In this document: one piece after another, positions 1-8,905 of the stretch | How the letters are laid out: the number at the start of each line of letters is the position of its first letter | Numbering within the stretch: position 1 is the first letter of the stretch | From: JAMXLO01 sp963819855 | Lineage (GTDB): Bacteria > Pseudomonadota > Alphaproteobacteria > Acetobacterales > Acetobacteraceae | Direction of reading: 5' to 3' | Length of the DNA stretch: 64,000 bases | Assembly: GCA_963819855.1 (NCBI GenBank) | Contig: CAWFYC010000037.1 | Span: 124,001-188,000, forward strand | Made by a program: the position numbers and the translations under genes | Notes under the pieces: model-generated | Databases searched by the model: none | Seen by the model: the letters and a program-made list of their open reading frames with translations, nothing else | Told to the model about the DNA's origin: nothing

Positions 1-1143
1 GGCGGGCTGATGATCCTGCTGCTGAATGCCCTGCCTGCCGCGGTGCGCGGCTCCGGGATGACCGATATCGTCACCTGGGCAGGCGTGGCGGCGACGCTGT
101 CGTGGTTCGTCATCAGCTTGCGTGTCAAAGCGACCTACACCGATTCGGTTCTGCACAACCTGGGCAGCAAGGATCGACGTACCTTCCTCGACGCCATCGA
201 ATGCCTTGAGGAACGGGGCAATCCTCGGGCGATCGCCAAGCTGATGGACGTGGTGCAGTCCACCGACCGCGACACGAGGGCCACAGCCATGCAGACCCTC
301 GCGCGGCTGTCGCACCTGCCCGGGCTGCGGCACATCGCGCGCGCCCTCCGCTCGGACGATGAGGCAACCCGTCTCGATGCGGTGCGCGCCGTACGCAGCT
401 TCCGCAACATCGTTCGGCATCCCTTCCTCGCCATCTACTTTCGGGAGCGCATGCAGTTGCTGTTCACCGGCGACCCATCGCGCGAGGTGCGGGCGGAGGC
501 TGCACGCTACCTGATCGAGCACCATCCGCCCGAGGAGGTGCCGAATTTCGTGGCCGAAGTGCTGGCCGGAGCCGAACCTGCGGTGAAGGTAAAGGTCGTC
601 GAGACGTTGCCGACGCTTGACCTCGACTATGCCGATTTCGCCCTGGAACGTCTGTTTTCCGATCCCGATCCGGCTTTGCGTGCGGCTCTCGCCACCGCCC
701 TTTGGCCAGTCGAGGGGCGCCGCCAGGACGCAATCGCAATCTTGCAAAGCCTGCTCGACGGCCAGGAAAGCGAGGAACGGTTGGCCGGCTGGCGCGCGGT
801 GGTCATCACTGGGGCCGGAGCGCTGTTTGCCGACAGGATCGCTCTTGCAGACCCCACGCCGCAGGTTCGTGTCATGGCCGCCCTGGCAATGCTGACGGTC
901 GCACCGGCAGCCCAACAGAGCGAGACGGCGGTGGCAGTGATCCTGGACCAGGCATCCGACACGGCCGGCCGTTCGACGTTCCGCAGCGATATCCTGCCGC
1001 TGTTGCCTGGCCTTGGCGAGGAGGCGCTCGACGCGTTGCTGCTGGGAGCGATGAGCCTGCCGCCCGGCCGCCGCGATGCCGCCACCGAAAGCCTCGGCGA
1101 TTTCCGCGAGGTGTTCGAGCGCTCCCTCTACGGAGTGGACTGA
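1..1143 (+). CDS. C-terminal part of a membrane protein with HEAT repeats (cut by window edge)
   Basis: The frame is open through base 1, so the start lies outside the window; the first in-frame ATG is at 10. The visible 377+ residues begin with two hydrophobic stretches (roughly residues 1-12 and 20-37 from that ATG). A charged linker follows, then about 300 residues of paired-helix HEAT-like repeats rich in Ala, Leu, Arg and Asp. A transporter-like membrane domain followed by C-terminal HEAT repeats is known for some nucleotide-transporter/MFS relatives, and that is the best guess for the whole protein, but only the tail is seen. It ends 90 bases before the STAS gene on the same strand and may belong to the same operon. 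Family assignment beyond HEAT repeats is inference. Confidence 0.6.
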   Translation, partial: GGLMILLLNALPAAVRGSGMTDIVTWAGVAATLSWFVISLRVKATYTDSVLHNLGSKDRRTFLDAIECLEERGNPRAIAKLMDVVQSTDRDTRATAMQTLARLSHLPGLRHIARALRSDDEATRLDAVRAVRSFRNIVRHPFLAIYFRERMQLLFTGDPSREVRAEAARYLIEHHPPEEVPNFVAEVLAGAEPAVKVKVVETLPTLDLDYADFALERLFSDPDPALRAALATALWPVEGRRQDAIAILQSLLDGQESEERLAGWRAVVITGAGALFADRIALADPTPQVRVMAALAMLTVAPAAQQSETAVAVILDQASDTAGRSTFRSDILPLLPGLGEEALDALLLGAMSLPPGRRDAATESLGDFREVFERSLYGVD

Positions 1144-1233
1144 AACGGGAGAGAGACGACGGATGGTGCCGGACGATATGCCACCTCCAGGAGCGGCCCG
1201 GCCTCCCGTCCCGGATGACAAGCGAGGACAGCC

Positions 1234-1575
1234 ATGCAGGTACAGACGATCAGAAGGGACGGCATCACTATCGTCTGCATCGATGGTGAGATCGACGGCC
1301 GGACCGCTCCGCAACTGGAAGCAGGGCTTGCCTCCTGGCCGGGCAGGGATCGGGTACTGCTGGACCTGAGCGGCGTTTCGTACCTCTCGAGCGCCGGCCT
1401 GCGCGCGCTGCTGCTGATCCATCGCAGAGTGACGGGGGAGAACGGACGGCTGGTGCTGGCCGGTGTCTCGCCGCCGGTTGCCGACATCATGAAGGTGACC
1501 GGTTTTCTTCGCTACTTCGTGCTGCTTGAAACCCAGGGCGATGCCGTTGCGACGCTGCTGGAGGAGGTGACGTGA
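1234..1575 (+). CDS. STAS-domain anti-sigma factor antagonist (RsbV/SpoIIAA-like)
   Basis: This 113-residue protein is a single STAS domain. It has the beta strand VLLDLSGVSYLSSAGLRALL around residues 41-60; the Ser before Ala-Gly (Ser53) is the position phosphorylated in this family. In partner switching the unphosphorylated form binds the anti-sigma kinase and frees its target, and the SpoIIE-type phosphatase resets it. Both partners are encoded just downstream (3716 and 4219). A GAGGA Shine-Dalgarno precedes the ATG. The stop codon overlaps the GTG start of glgX (GTGA at 1572-1575), which suggests translational coupling. The sigma factor or other output is not in the window. Confidence 0.92.
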   Translation: MQVQTIRRDGITIVCIDGEIDGRTAPQLEAGLASWPGRDRVLLDLSGVSYLSSAGLRALLLIHRRVTGENGRLVLAGVSPPVADIMKVTGFLRYFVLLETQGDAVATLLEEVT

Positions 1576-3716
1576 GCAGCGGCGACGGCGCCGATGTGCG
1601 ACCGGGCCGGATCGACGCTTATCCGACACATCGGCATGGCACCTGGCGACTGCGGCCAGGGCGGGTGGTTCCGTTCGGCGCCACGCTTGTGCCGGGCGGA
1701 GTCAATTTTTCGGTCTACTCGCGCCTTGCCACAGCATGCACCCTGGCTCTCTTCGAGCGTGGGGCAAACGCCCCGATGGCGGAAATTCCGTTCCCGCTGT
1801 CGTTCAGGCTCGGCAACACATGGTCGATGATTGTCTTCGACCTCGATCCGGAATCAATCGAGTACGGCTACCGCATGGAGGGACCCTACGACCCGCGCGC
1901 CGGCCATCGCTTCGACCCCGCGCGAATTCTGCTCGACCCCTACGCCAAAGCTGTCGGCGGCCGGGATCGCTGGAGCGAGCCCCCCAACGCGAGGGAGATT
2001 TTCCCCCATCGCGGTCGGCTGGTGTTCGATGATTTCGACTGGGAGGATGACAGGCCGCTTGAAATCCCGATGGCCGACATTGTCGTCTACGAGATGCACG
2101 TGCGCAGCTTCACCGCTCATTCCTCGTCTGGCGTGCGTTTCCCCGGCACATATGCCGGCATTGTAGAGAAGATCCCGTATCTCGCCAATCTCGGCATTAA
2201 CTGCGTCGAATTGATGCCAGTATTCGAATATGACGAGTTCGAGAACAGCCGCCCTGGTCCCGACCCTGGAACGACACTGTACAATTATTGGGGCTACAGC
2301 ACCGTCAATTTCTTTTCGCCCAAGGCTGGCTTCGCCGCATCCGGTCCGCTCGGCATGCAGGTCGACGAACTCAAAACGACGATCAAGGAACTGCATCGCG
2401 CGGGGATCGAGGTCATCCTCGACGTCGTGTTCAACCACACCGCGGAGGGCAACGAAAATGGGCCGACCCTGTCGTTCCGGGGCATCGACAACCTGACCTA
2501 CTACATGCTTTCCCCGGACGGCGGTTATTTCAACTTCTCCGGCTGCGGCAATACGCTGAACTGCAATAACCCCGTAGTGCGTGGCCTGGTGCTTGACTGT
2601 CTGCGCTATTGGGCCGCGGAGTACCATGTCGACGGCTTCCGATTCGATCTCGCTTCCATCCTCGGGCGCGACCCCTGGGGATCTCCGATGTCGAACCCGC
2701 CATTACTCGAGGCGCTGGCCTTCGATCCAATCCTCGGCAAATGCAAGCTGATCGCGGAGGCCTGGGACGCCGGCGGGCTGTACCAGGTCGGGTCGTTTCC
2801 GGCATTCGGACGCTGGGCCGAATGGAACGGCAAGTATCGCGACGATATCCGGCGATTTCTCAAGGGCGACGATGGACTGATCGGTGCCGTGGCACAGCGG
2901 CTGTGCGGTTCACCCGACCTCTACGGATGGAACCGGCGCGGGCCGACGGCATCGGTCAATTTCATCACGTGCCATGACGGCTTCACGCTGCGCGACCTGT
3001 TCAGCTATGATTGCAAGCACAACGAAGGCAACGGCGAGAACAATCGCGACGGCACCAACGACAACCACAGCTGGAACTGTGGTGCCGAAGGAGAAACAAT
3101 CGACGAGGGAATCAATGTCCTGCGCCGCCGCCTCATTAAGTACGCCTGGACCGTGCTGCTGGTCAGCCAGGGCGTGCCGATGGTGCCGATGGGCGACGAA
3201 GTCGGTCGCAGCCAGAGGGGCAACAACAATTCCTATTGCCAGGACAACGAGCTGAACTGGTTGGATTGGACCCTGGCGGAGCGCGAGCACGACCTGTTGC
3301 GTTTCGCCCGCATGATGATCGCACTGCGCAAGGCACATCCGGCCCTCCGCCAAGCCCAGCACCTGACGGAACGGCCAGTGCGCGGCGCCATCTATGCTGA
3401 CATCACCTGGCATGGGACGCGTGCGTGGCACGCCGATTGGTCGCCCGGAAGCCGGACGATAGCTTTCATGCTGGCACCGCCGGCAAGTGTTGACGGGCCG
3501 GCCGACGGCTTTATCTACGTTGCGCTCAACAGCCACTGGGAGACGCTTGCCTTCGAATTGCCGACGCTGGCGGCCAGCCAGGCATGGCACGTAGCTGCCG
3601 ACAGCAGTGCGGCGGCTCCCGACGACATCCATCCCTCCGGCGCCGAACCACGCCTGCAAGACCAGCAGCTGATCCGCGTCGCCGGTCGCTCCGCTGTCGT
3701 GCTGGTGGGACGTTGA
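1572..3716 (+). CDS. glgX: glycogen debranching enzyme GlgX
   Basis: At 714 residues this is a full-length GH13 isoamylase-type enzyme that hydrolyses alpha-1,6 branches of glycogen in the cytoplasm. An N-terminal CBM48-like domain (about 30-130) is followed by the catalytic barrel. Visible signatures are DVVFNHTAEG (285-294), GFRFDLAS with nucleophile Asp359, LIAEAWD with acid/base Glu396 and TCHDG with Asp469. The GTG start overlaps the STAS stop, and the stop overlaps the next start (TGATG at 3714-3718). Its position inside a partner-switching cassette, with no other glycogen genes beside it, is unusual. It suggests that debranching is expressed together with a stress or signalling switch. 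Confidence 0.95.
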   Translation: MSSGDGADVRPGRIDAYPTHRHGTWRLRPGRVVPFGATLVPGGVNFSVYSRLATACTLALFERGANAPMAEIPFPLSFRLGNTWSMIVFDLDPESIEYGYRMEGPYDPRAGHRFDPARILLDPYAKAVGGRDRWSEPPNAREIFPHRGRLVFDDFDWEDDRPLEIPMADIVVYEMHVRSFTAHSSSGVRFPGTYAGIVEKIPYLANLGINCVELMPVFEYDEFENSRPGPDPGTTLYNYWGYSTVNFFSPKAGFAASGPLGMQVDELKTTIKELHRAGIEVILDVVFNHTAEGNENGPTLSFRGIDNLTYYMLSPDGGYFNFSGCGNTLNCNNPVVRGLVLDCLRYWAAEYHVDGFRFDLASILGRDPWGSPMSNPPLLEALAFDPILGKCKLIAEAWDAGGLYQVGSFPAFGRWAEWNGKYRDDIRRFLKGDDGLIGAVAQRLCGSPDLYGWNRRGPTASVNFITCHDGFTLRDLFSYDCKHNEGNGENNRDGTNDNHSWNCGAEGETIDEGINVLRRRLIKYAWTVLLVSQGVPMVPMGDEVGRSQRGNNNSYCQDNELNWLDWTLAEREHDLLRFARMMIALRKAHPALRQAQHLTERPVRGAIYADITWHGTRAWHADWSPGSRTIAFMLAPPASVDGPADGFIYVALNSHWETLAFELPTLAASQAWHVAADSSAAAPDDIHPSGAEPRLQDQQLIRVAGRSAVVLVGR

Positions 3717-4222
3717 TGGAAAATATCGGCGTGGCCGCGGCAACACCTCGACCGCAAGATGGGAAAGACGCCATGCCGCGCAAGGTGTTCGAAGTCCCCG
3801 CAGTGATCGCGTCGCTTGGGACAATCGCGCACTTTGTGGAGGATGCTGCCGCAGAGGCCGGACTGGAGCGGATGGCGGCGTATCGTTTGCGCCTCGCCGT
3901 CGATGAGATTGCCACCAACATCATCACCTACGGCTATAGCGATACCCGCGCGGCACCGGCCATCATGCTAGAATGTCGAATCACCGACGTTCAGATCATC
4001 ATTAGATTGATCGACCGCGGCCGGGTATTCGATCCTCTGTCCATTTCGACGGATCCGGACGACTTGACGAAGCCACTGCAAGAACGGCGTGTTGGGGGCC
4101 TGGGAGTCTTTCTTGCGAAATCGTGTGTCGACGATTTCCGCTATGAAAGAGTGCAGGACGCCAACCACAACACATTCGTCGTGAACCGGGTGGGACATGC
4201 TGACAAGGAGCGAAACCGATGA
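3716..4222 (+). CDS. RsbW/SpoIIAB-like anti-sigma ATPase (serine kinase)
   Basis: This 168-residue GHKL ATPase has an N box (AVDEIATNIITYGY, about residues 61-74), a G1-like box DRGRVFDP and a G2 box RRVGGLGVFLAKS. These mark the HATPase_c fold of anti-sigma serine kinases such as RsbW. The expected role is to phosphorylate the STAS partner at 1234 and to sequester a sigma factor or other target. I chose the ATG at 3716 because it overlaps the glgX stop; an upstream extension of the frame lies wholly inside glgX. The stop overlaps the next gene (ATGA at 4219-4222). The target is unknown. Confidence 0.88.
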   Translation: MENIGVAAATPRPQDGKDAMPRKVFEVPAVIASLGTIAHFVEDAAAEAGLERMAAYRLRLAVDEIATNIITYGYSDTRAAPAIMLECRITDVQIIIRLIDRGRVFDPLSISTDPDDLTKPLQERRVGGLGVFLAKSCVDDFRYERVQDANHNTFVVNRVGHADKERNR

Positions 4223-6120
4223 ACGCTCTCTGGCACGGCCTGACGTTTCGTCTCATCGCCCTTCTGCTGCCGATATCACTGCTTGTTATGGCGGGCCAGT
4301 TCGCTACGAACCACTATGAAGATCGTGCACAGGCCGCCACGGCGGCCAAGGCCTACACCCAGGCGCAGGCACTGCTGACGGCAGACCGCATCGAGAAAGT
4401 TCTGCGCACGGTTACGGTTGCCGCTACGAGCCTGAAAACCTTTGTCACGAGCGAGACCGAGCCGCGCATGCTTGAACGGTTCGTACGAGGACTACTCGAT
4501 CAAAACCAGACGATTCTCGGCATGGCCGTAGCTATCGAGTCGCCTGGCGCCGAAAGTCCGGCGCGTTACTGGTACCGCCGCACCGACGGCTCCATCGCCT
4601 ACCGCGACATCGCCACGACCGATCCCCGGTTCAGAACGTTGGAATGGTACGCCGCCCCCATAGCGTCGGGCCAGCCGATTTGGACCGAGCCTTATTTCGA
4701 CGCAGCCGGCGCCGAAACCAACATGGTCACTTTCAGCCTGCCACTCCTTGAAGCCGGTAACAGTGGAAACCCCATCGGGGTAGTCACGGCCGACCTTGGA
4801 CTGGATTCACTGCAGGACATGGTGAATGGGTTGACGGGGGATGGCAGCGGCTTTCTGCTCTCCCGCAAGGGCGTCTATCTTGGTCGATCCGAGGAGGCCG
4901 ATCTCTTGCCCGCAAGCATTTTCGAGGACGGGGCGGCGACGCCGTTTCGACGGAGTTTGGCCGAACATATTCGCCGCGGTGCGACAGGTCTGATTGCCAC
5001 CACAGAGGCCGATGGCAGTCAACTCTGGACGGCACTCGTGCCAATACACGAGACCGGCTGGTTCCTGTCGATATCCTACCCGATGCATACCTTCCTGCCA
5101 GCAACCGATGAGCAAAGCGCGACGTTGGCGCTCGAGGCCTGCATTGGATTTCTATTGCTCGCCGCCGCAATCAGCGCCGTCGTCTGGTCGGCAATCCATC
5201 CTCTGGCGGCGTTGACCCGTGCGGCCCAAGCGGTGGCGGCCGGCAATTTGGCGATGCCAATACCAGCGATGCAACGACGTTGCGACGAAGTGGCTGTACT
5301 GGCACACGCTTTCGTGGACATGCAGCAGTCGCTTGGTGTCTATGTCGAGAACCTCAGGCAAGCAACGGCGGCGCGGCAAAGTATTGAGACCGAACTGGCG
5401 ATTGCGAAGGAAATTCAGGCGAGCCTGCTTCCCGAAATCGAGACGGCGCTTGCCGGGCACAGCGAAGTCGAGGCCGCCGCTGTGATGCGGCCGGCGCGCG
5501 AAGTCGGAGGCGATTTCTATGATGTGTTCTTGCTGGACGAACAGCACCTATGCATGGTGATCGCCGACGTATCGGACAAAGGGGTTCCCGCGGCTCTCTA
5601 TATGTCGATGACGAGGACTCTGTTGCGACTGGAGGCGCGGACCGGAACGCTGCCCGGCGCGATTCTCGGCAAGGTCAACAATATTCTCGCTCGGGACAAC
5701 AGAGCCTGCATGTTTGTGACGATATTCTGCGTGGTACTTGACCTGACAACTGGGGAAATGCATTTCGCCAATGCCGGCCATAATCCGCCGTTGCTGGCTC
5801 AGGGTGATACGTCGTGGCGGTTCATTGACGTACCCTGCGATGCCGCCGTTGGACCGATTGCTGGCTCGACATATGAGCCTCGGAGTATTCAGCTAACGCC
5901 AGAAAATATAGTCCTCCTTTATACTGACGGAATCACCGAGGCGCGCAATGTCGCCGGCGAGTTGTTCGGCAACGACCGCTTGATGGAAGCTCTCGAAGGG
6001 AGGCAGTCGGCGAGTGTGGCGACTCTGCCGCGGCATCTTCTTGGCGTGATTGAGACCTGGACGGCAAATTGCGCTCAATATGACGATATCACGTTGTTGG
6101 CTTTCCGCTACGGAGCGTGA
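4219..6120 (+). CDS. membrane-bound SpoIIE-type PP2C phosphatase with Cache-like sensor and HAMP
   Basis: The 633-residue protein has a transmembrane helix at about 8-28, a roughly 260-residue extracytoplasmic sensor resembling a dCache domain, a second helix at about 297-320, a HAMP domain (to about 375), a short helical linker and a SpoIIE/RsbU phosphatase domain (about 425-633). Phosphatase signatures are EVGGDFYDVF, IADVSDKGVPAALYMSM, NAGHNPP and LYTDGITEARN. It should sense an external signal and dephosphorylate the STAS protein at 1234, opening the switch. It is the last gene of the coupled operon and overlaps the kinase gene by ATGA. Confidence 0.92.
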   Translation: MNALWHGLTFRLIALLLPISLLVMAGQFATNHYEDRAQAATAAKAYTQAQALLTADRIEKVLRTVTVAATSLKTFVTSETEPRMLERFVRGLLDQNQTILGMAVAIESPGAESPARYWYRRTDGSIAYRDIATTDPRFRTLEWYAAPIASGQPIWTEPYFDAAGAETNMVTFSLPLLEAGNSGNPIGVVTADLGLDSLQDMVNGLTGDGSGFLLSRKGVYLGRSEEADLLPASIFEDGAATPFRRSLAEHIRRGATGLIATTEADGSQLWTALVPIHETGWFLSISYPMHTFLPATDEQSATLALEACIGFLLLAAAISAVVWSAIHPLAALTRAAQAVAAGNLAMPIPAMQRRCDEVAVLAHAFVDMQQSLGVYVENLRQATAARQSIETELAIAKEIQASLLPEIETALAGHSEVEAAAVMRPAREVGGDFYDVFLLDEQHLCMVIADVSDKGVPAALYMSMTRTLLRLEARTGTLPGAILGKVNNILARDNRACMFVTIFCVVLDLTTGEMHFANAGHNPPLLAQGDTSWRFIDVPCDAAVGPIAGSTYEPRSIQLTPENIVLLYTDGITEARNVAGELFGNDRLMEALEGRQSASVATLPRHLLGVIETWTANCAQYDDITLLAFRYGA

Positions 6121-6300
6121 ACTACAACCGCTCCCGTAATCGTTGGCATACGCCAGCAGAGACTGCGCCCTGTCTCCATGGGCATAGGCCGTGCAACAGT
6201 CAATGCGATAACCTAGCCCGCATTTCTCACACTTGGTAGGTGCATCGGGGCTCTGAATCGGCGAAAGTTCTTCTGCGACAAAGACTTATCGCAATGCAGA
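6121..6300. other. intergenic stretch left of the IS element
   Basis: These 180 bases lie between the phosphatase stop and the IS left end. I see no complete gene and no convincing terminator hairpin. The last eight bases (aatgcaga) do not match the eight bases beyond the right end of the IS (gccggcga). Confidence 0.5.
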
Positions 6301-7982
6301 GTAATAGGGGCAAAACCTCGGGCGCGAGCTGATATTTTGCTTGCGTCGACGCGCGGCGGCTTGATTCAAGCTGGACGTGACCATCCCACCAGAGATGTCT
6401 GGTCTGTCGCATGGCGAACTACAGCAGCTTGTGTTGAAGCTGCTGGGTGAGGTTGTGGATCTCAAGCGGATGGTTGCCGAGCAGCGCGAGGAGATCGCGC
6501 GGTTGAAGTGCCTGAAGGGCCGACCGGATATCAAACCCAGCGGGATGGACAAGGGAACCACACCGAAGCTGCCGCGAGGTGGCAAGGATCGGGGACGCGG
6601 CAGGTCGTCGCCCCGGGTCAGCGTCGAGGACCAGGTTGTTCGGGCCCAGGTTCCGCCTGGTTCGCGCTTCAAGGGATACGAAGACTTCGTGGTGCAGGAT
6701 CTTGTGCTGCGGGCTCGGACGATCCGCTATCGCCGCGAGCGCTGGGTGACGCCGGAGGGGCGAACGGTGGTGGCGGCATTGCCATCTGGCGTGGCGAGCC
6801 ACTTCGGGCCAGAGTTACGGCGCTTCGTGTTGGCGCAATACCACCAAGGTCAGGTTACGGTGCCACGACTGGTGGAGCAGCTGCGGGCGATCGGTGTCAG
6901 CATTTCGAAGCGGCAAGTGATGCGGCTGCTGATTGCCGGGCAGGACGTATTCCTCGCCGAAGCGCGTGACGTGTTGCGTGCCGGGTTGCGGAGCGCCAGC
7001 TGGATCACGGTGGACGACACTGGGGCGCGACATAAAGCCGCCAACGGCTTTTGCACCCAGATCGGTAACGAAAACTTTGCCTGGTTCGGCACGACCGATA
7101 GCAAGTGCCGCTGGAACTTCCTCGATCTGCTGCGCGCCGGATATACCGATTACGTGATCAATGATGTGGCACTGAGCTACATGCGCGAGCGTGCGCTCGC
7201 CGGACCCATCATCACTCGCCTGGCGGAACACGCGGACAAGCAGTTTGCCGATCCTGCGGCCTGGCGGGCGCATCTGGAGCAGCTTGGGATCACCGCGCTG
7301 ACGGTAACACCCAACCCGGTGCAGATCGCCACCGAGGGGGCGCTGTGGGGCAGCATCCAAGCGCATGACTTTCTGCGTGAGGGGGTGATTGTCAGTGACG
7401 ACGCCGGACAGTTTGCCGTCGGTCAGCACGCACTCTGTTGGGTACACGCCGAGCGGCTGGTGCACAAACTCGACACCTTCACCGACCAACAGCGTGCCGC
7501 ACAGCAGCAGGTCCGCGCGCTGATTTGGCAGCTTTACGCCGATCTGAAGGACTACCGCACCACGCCGACACCATGGCAGCGCGACCAGTTCCGCGCGCGG
7601 TTCGACTACGTCTTCTGTCGCCACACCGGCTTCGTCAGTCTGGATCGCTTGCTGCAGCGGTTGCACGCCAACAAGGCCGAACTGCTGGCCGTGCTCGACC
7701 ATCCAGACATCCCGCTCCATACCAACGGTTCGGAAAATGACATCCGATGCCAGGTGACCAAACGCAAAGTCAGCGGTGGCACCCGCAGCGATCTCGGCCG
7801 CGACTGCCGAGACGCTTTCCTCGGCCTGGCCAAGACTTGCGCCAAATTGGGCGTCGCTTTCTGGGACTATCTCGGCAGCAGGCTTGCCATCCCCGGACAG
7901 CCCGCACTACCGCCGCTCCCTGACCTCATCCACTGCCGCGGTCAGCCAGCGTAACAACCGCCCGAGGTTTTGCCCCTATTAC
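6301..7982 (+). mobile_element. IS66-family insertion sequence, single-ORF type
   Basis: The element is bounded by perfect 24-bp terminal inverted repeats at 6301-6324 and 7959-7982. Both begin GTAATAGGGG and continue CAAAACC reading inward; GTAA ends are typical of IS66. The 1682 bp contain one transposase gene and no tnpA or tnpB, like the ISBst12 group of the IS66 family. IS66 elements normally make 8-bp target duplications, but the flanks differ. The right end lies inside a phage gene read on the minus strand. The missing duplication points to recombination or deletion at this copy after insertion. Confidence 0.93.
6377..7954 (+). CDS. tnpC: IS66-family transposase (TnpC)
   Basis: This 525-residue protein has an N-terminal leucine-rich coiled coil (about 10-45, the IS66 leucine-zipper region) and a basic linker. 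The RNase H-like core contains WITVDDTGARHK (first catalytic Asp), GVIVSDDAGQFAVGQHALCWVHAER (second) and HTNGSENDIR (Glu). The C-terminus carries an RDAFLGLAKTC motif. The length fits single-ORF IS66 relatives and no internal stop is seen, so it could be active. The GTG at 6377 starts the open frame; the ATG at 6395 is an equally possible start. No strong Shine-Dalgarno is visible for either. Confidence 0.93.
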   Translation: MTIPPEMSGLSHGELQQLVLKLLGEVVDLKRMVAEQREEIARLKCLKGRPDIKPSGMDKGTTPKLPRGGKDRGRGRSSPRVSVEDQVVRAQVPPGSRFKGYEDFVVQDLVLRARTIRYRRERWVTPEGRTVVAALPSGVASHFGPELRRFVLAQYHQGQVTVPRLVEQLRAIGVSISKRQVMRLLIAGQDVFLAEARDVLRAGLRSASWITVDDTGARHKAANGFCTQIGNENFAWFGTTDSKCRWNFLDLLRAGYTDYVINDVALSYMRERALAGPIITRLAEHADKQFADPAAWRAHLEQLGITALTVTPNPVQIATEGALWGSIQAHDFLREGVIVSDDAGQFAVGQHALCWVHAERLVHKLDTFTDQQRAAQQQVRALIWQLYADLKDYRTTPTPWQRDQFRARFDYVFCRHTGFVSLDRLLQRLHANKAELLAVLDHPDIPLHTNGSENDIRCQVTKRKVSGGTRSDLGRDCRDAFLGLAKTCAKLGVAFWDYLGSRLAIPGQPALPPLPDLIHCRGQPA

Positions 7983-8687
7983 GCCGGCGATGAACATGGA
8001 AGCACGCCAACGCGGCCAGGCGCCGAGCAACGCACTGCCGATGGTGCCGAGTGCGACGATGGCGCCGCCGCCCTGGCGGAACGTCCACAGCTCCTGCATC
8101 CGCATCTGGATGCCCTTGCCGATCTCCGGCCCACACGGTGCACCTGGCCGCGCCTCGGCCGGGCATGCCGGCCAGATGAGGTTGCCGGTGCGCATGCCGG
8201 CCGGCTGCAGGTCTCCGTCGATCCAGATCACGTTACCGCAGTGCACGATCGGCGCGCCGGTCTCGCCGGGCCACACGCCTGGCCGGCGCGTGATGACGTG
8301 CGGACCCCAGATCGGTTGCTCACCCGCCAGTTTCAGGAGCCAATCGACCGCACCGGTTAGCACCCAGCCGACGATGGCGACGCGCAACTCGCCGTCAATT
8401 TTGCGCGTAGCGAAGCGCGGCCAGCACGTCCACAGCCATTCGGTGTTGCCACCCCCTACGAGTGCCATGAACTCGGCCCGTACGCCGAGTTGACGCGGCG
8501 TAAGGGCGCGATACTCACCGCGGAAATCTAACCAATGCGTCATGCCGTCACTCATGCCTAGGGCGATCACAGGGCAGCCTGGCGCCGGGTCGGTCGCCGG
8601 GCCCCGGAGCTCGCCGTCCGGCGGCAGCGCGTCGCCGTTCGCCACCGCGTCCCACCGCTGCCAGATTTCTTCGTTGTCGCCGGTCAC
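7926..8687 (-). pseudogene. phage replication-type protein, C-terminus replaced by the IS end
   Basis: The GTG start at 8687 overlaps the stop of the preceding small gene (GTGA). About 235 residues are chromosomal (8687-7983); the final 18 codons and stop come from the IS66 right end. The N-terminal ~70 residues (PVIALGMSDGMTHWLDFRGEY then a TEWLWTCWPRF segment) are clearly related to the 73-residue protein at 8684-8905. The rest is Trp-rich with no family I can name. The chromosomal part stops at a hydrophobic strand (MFIAG) that could lead into a P-loop, so a primase/helicase-like ATPase cut at its Walker A site is possible. That is a guess from layout only. Confidence 0.6.
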
Positions 8688-8905
8688 GGGTTGGGTCCGA
8701 TCACCCGCATTTGCAATGGGAAGTGCCGCCGCAACCAGCTTGTGTCGCCGCAGAACAAAGTTTCGATGCCGATGCGGGTGCGTAGCTCCTGCTCGGTGAA
8801 CACGCAGTATCGACCGCGCGCGTCCAGCCAATGCGTGTTGCCGTCGGCGTCCCGGCCGAGCGGCAGCACTGGGCAGTCCGTGCGGGGATCTACGGTGTCG
8901 GACAT
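8684..8905 (-). CDS. small phage protein, paralogous to the N-terminus of the next gene
   Basis: The product is 73 residues and starts at ATG 8905, sharing one base with the tape-measure stop (TAATG). Its core (CPVLPLGRDADGNTHWLDAR, then the WLRRHFP segment) aligns with the N-terminal module of the following gene (CPVIALGMSDGMTHWLDFR, then WLWTCWPRF). The pair therefore looks like a tandem duplication in which one copy lost its C-terminal part. No function is recognised. Overlapping start and stop codons on both sides put it in the phage operon. Confidence 0.6.
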   Translation of the reverse strand: MSDTVDPRTDCPVLPLGRDADGNTHWLDARGRYCVFTEQELRTRIGIETLFCGDTSWLRRHFPLQMRVIGPNP

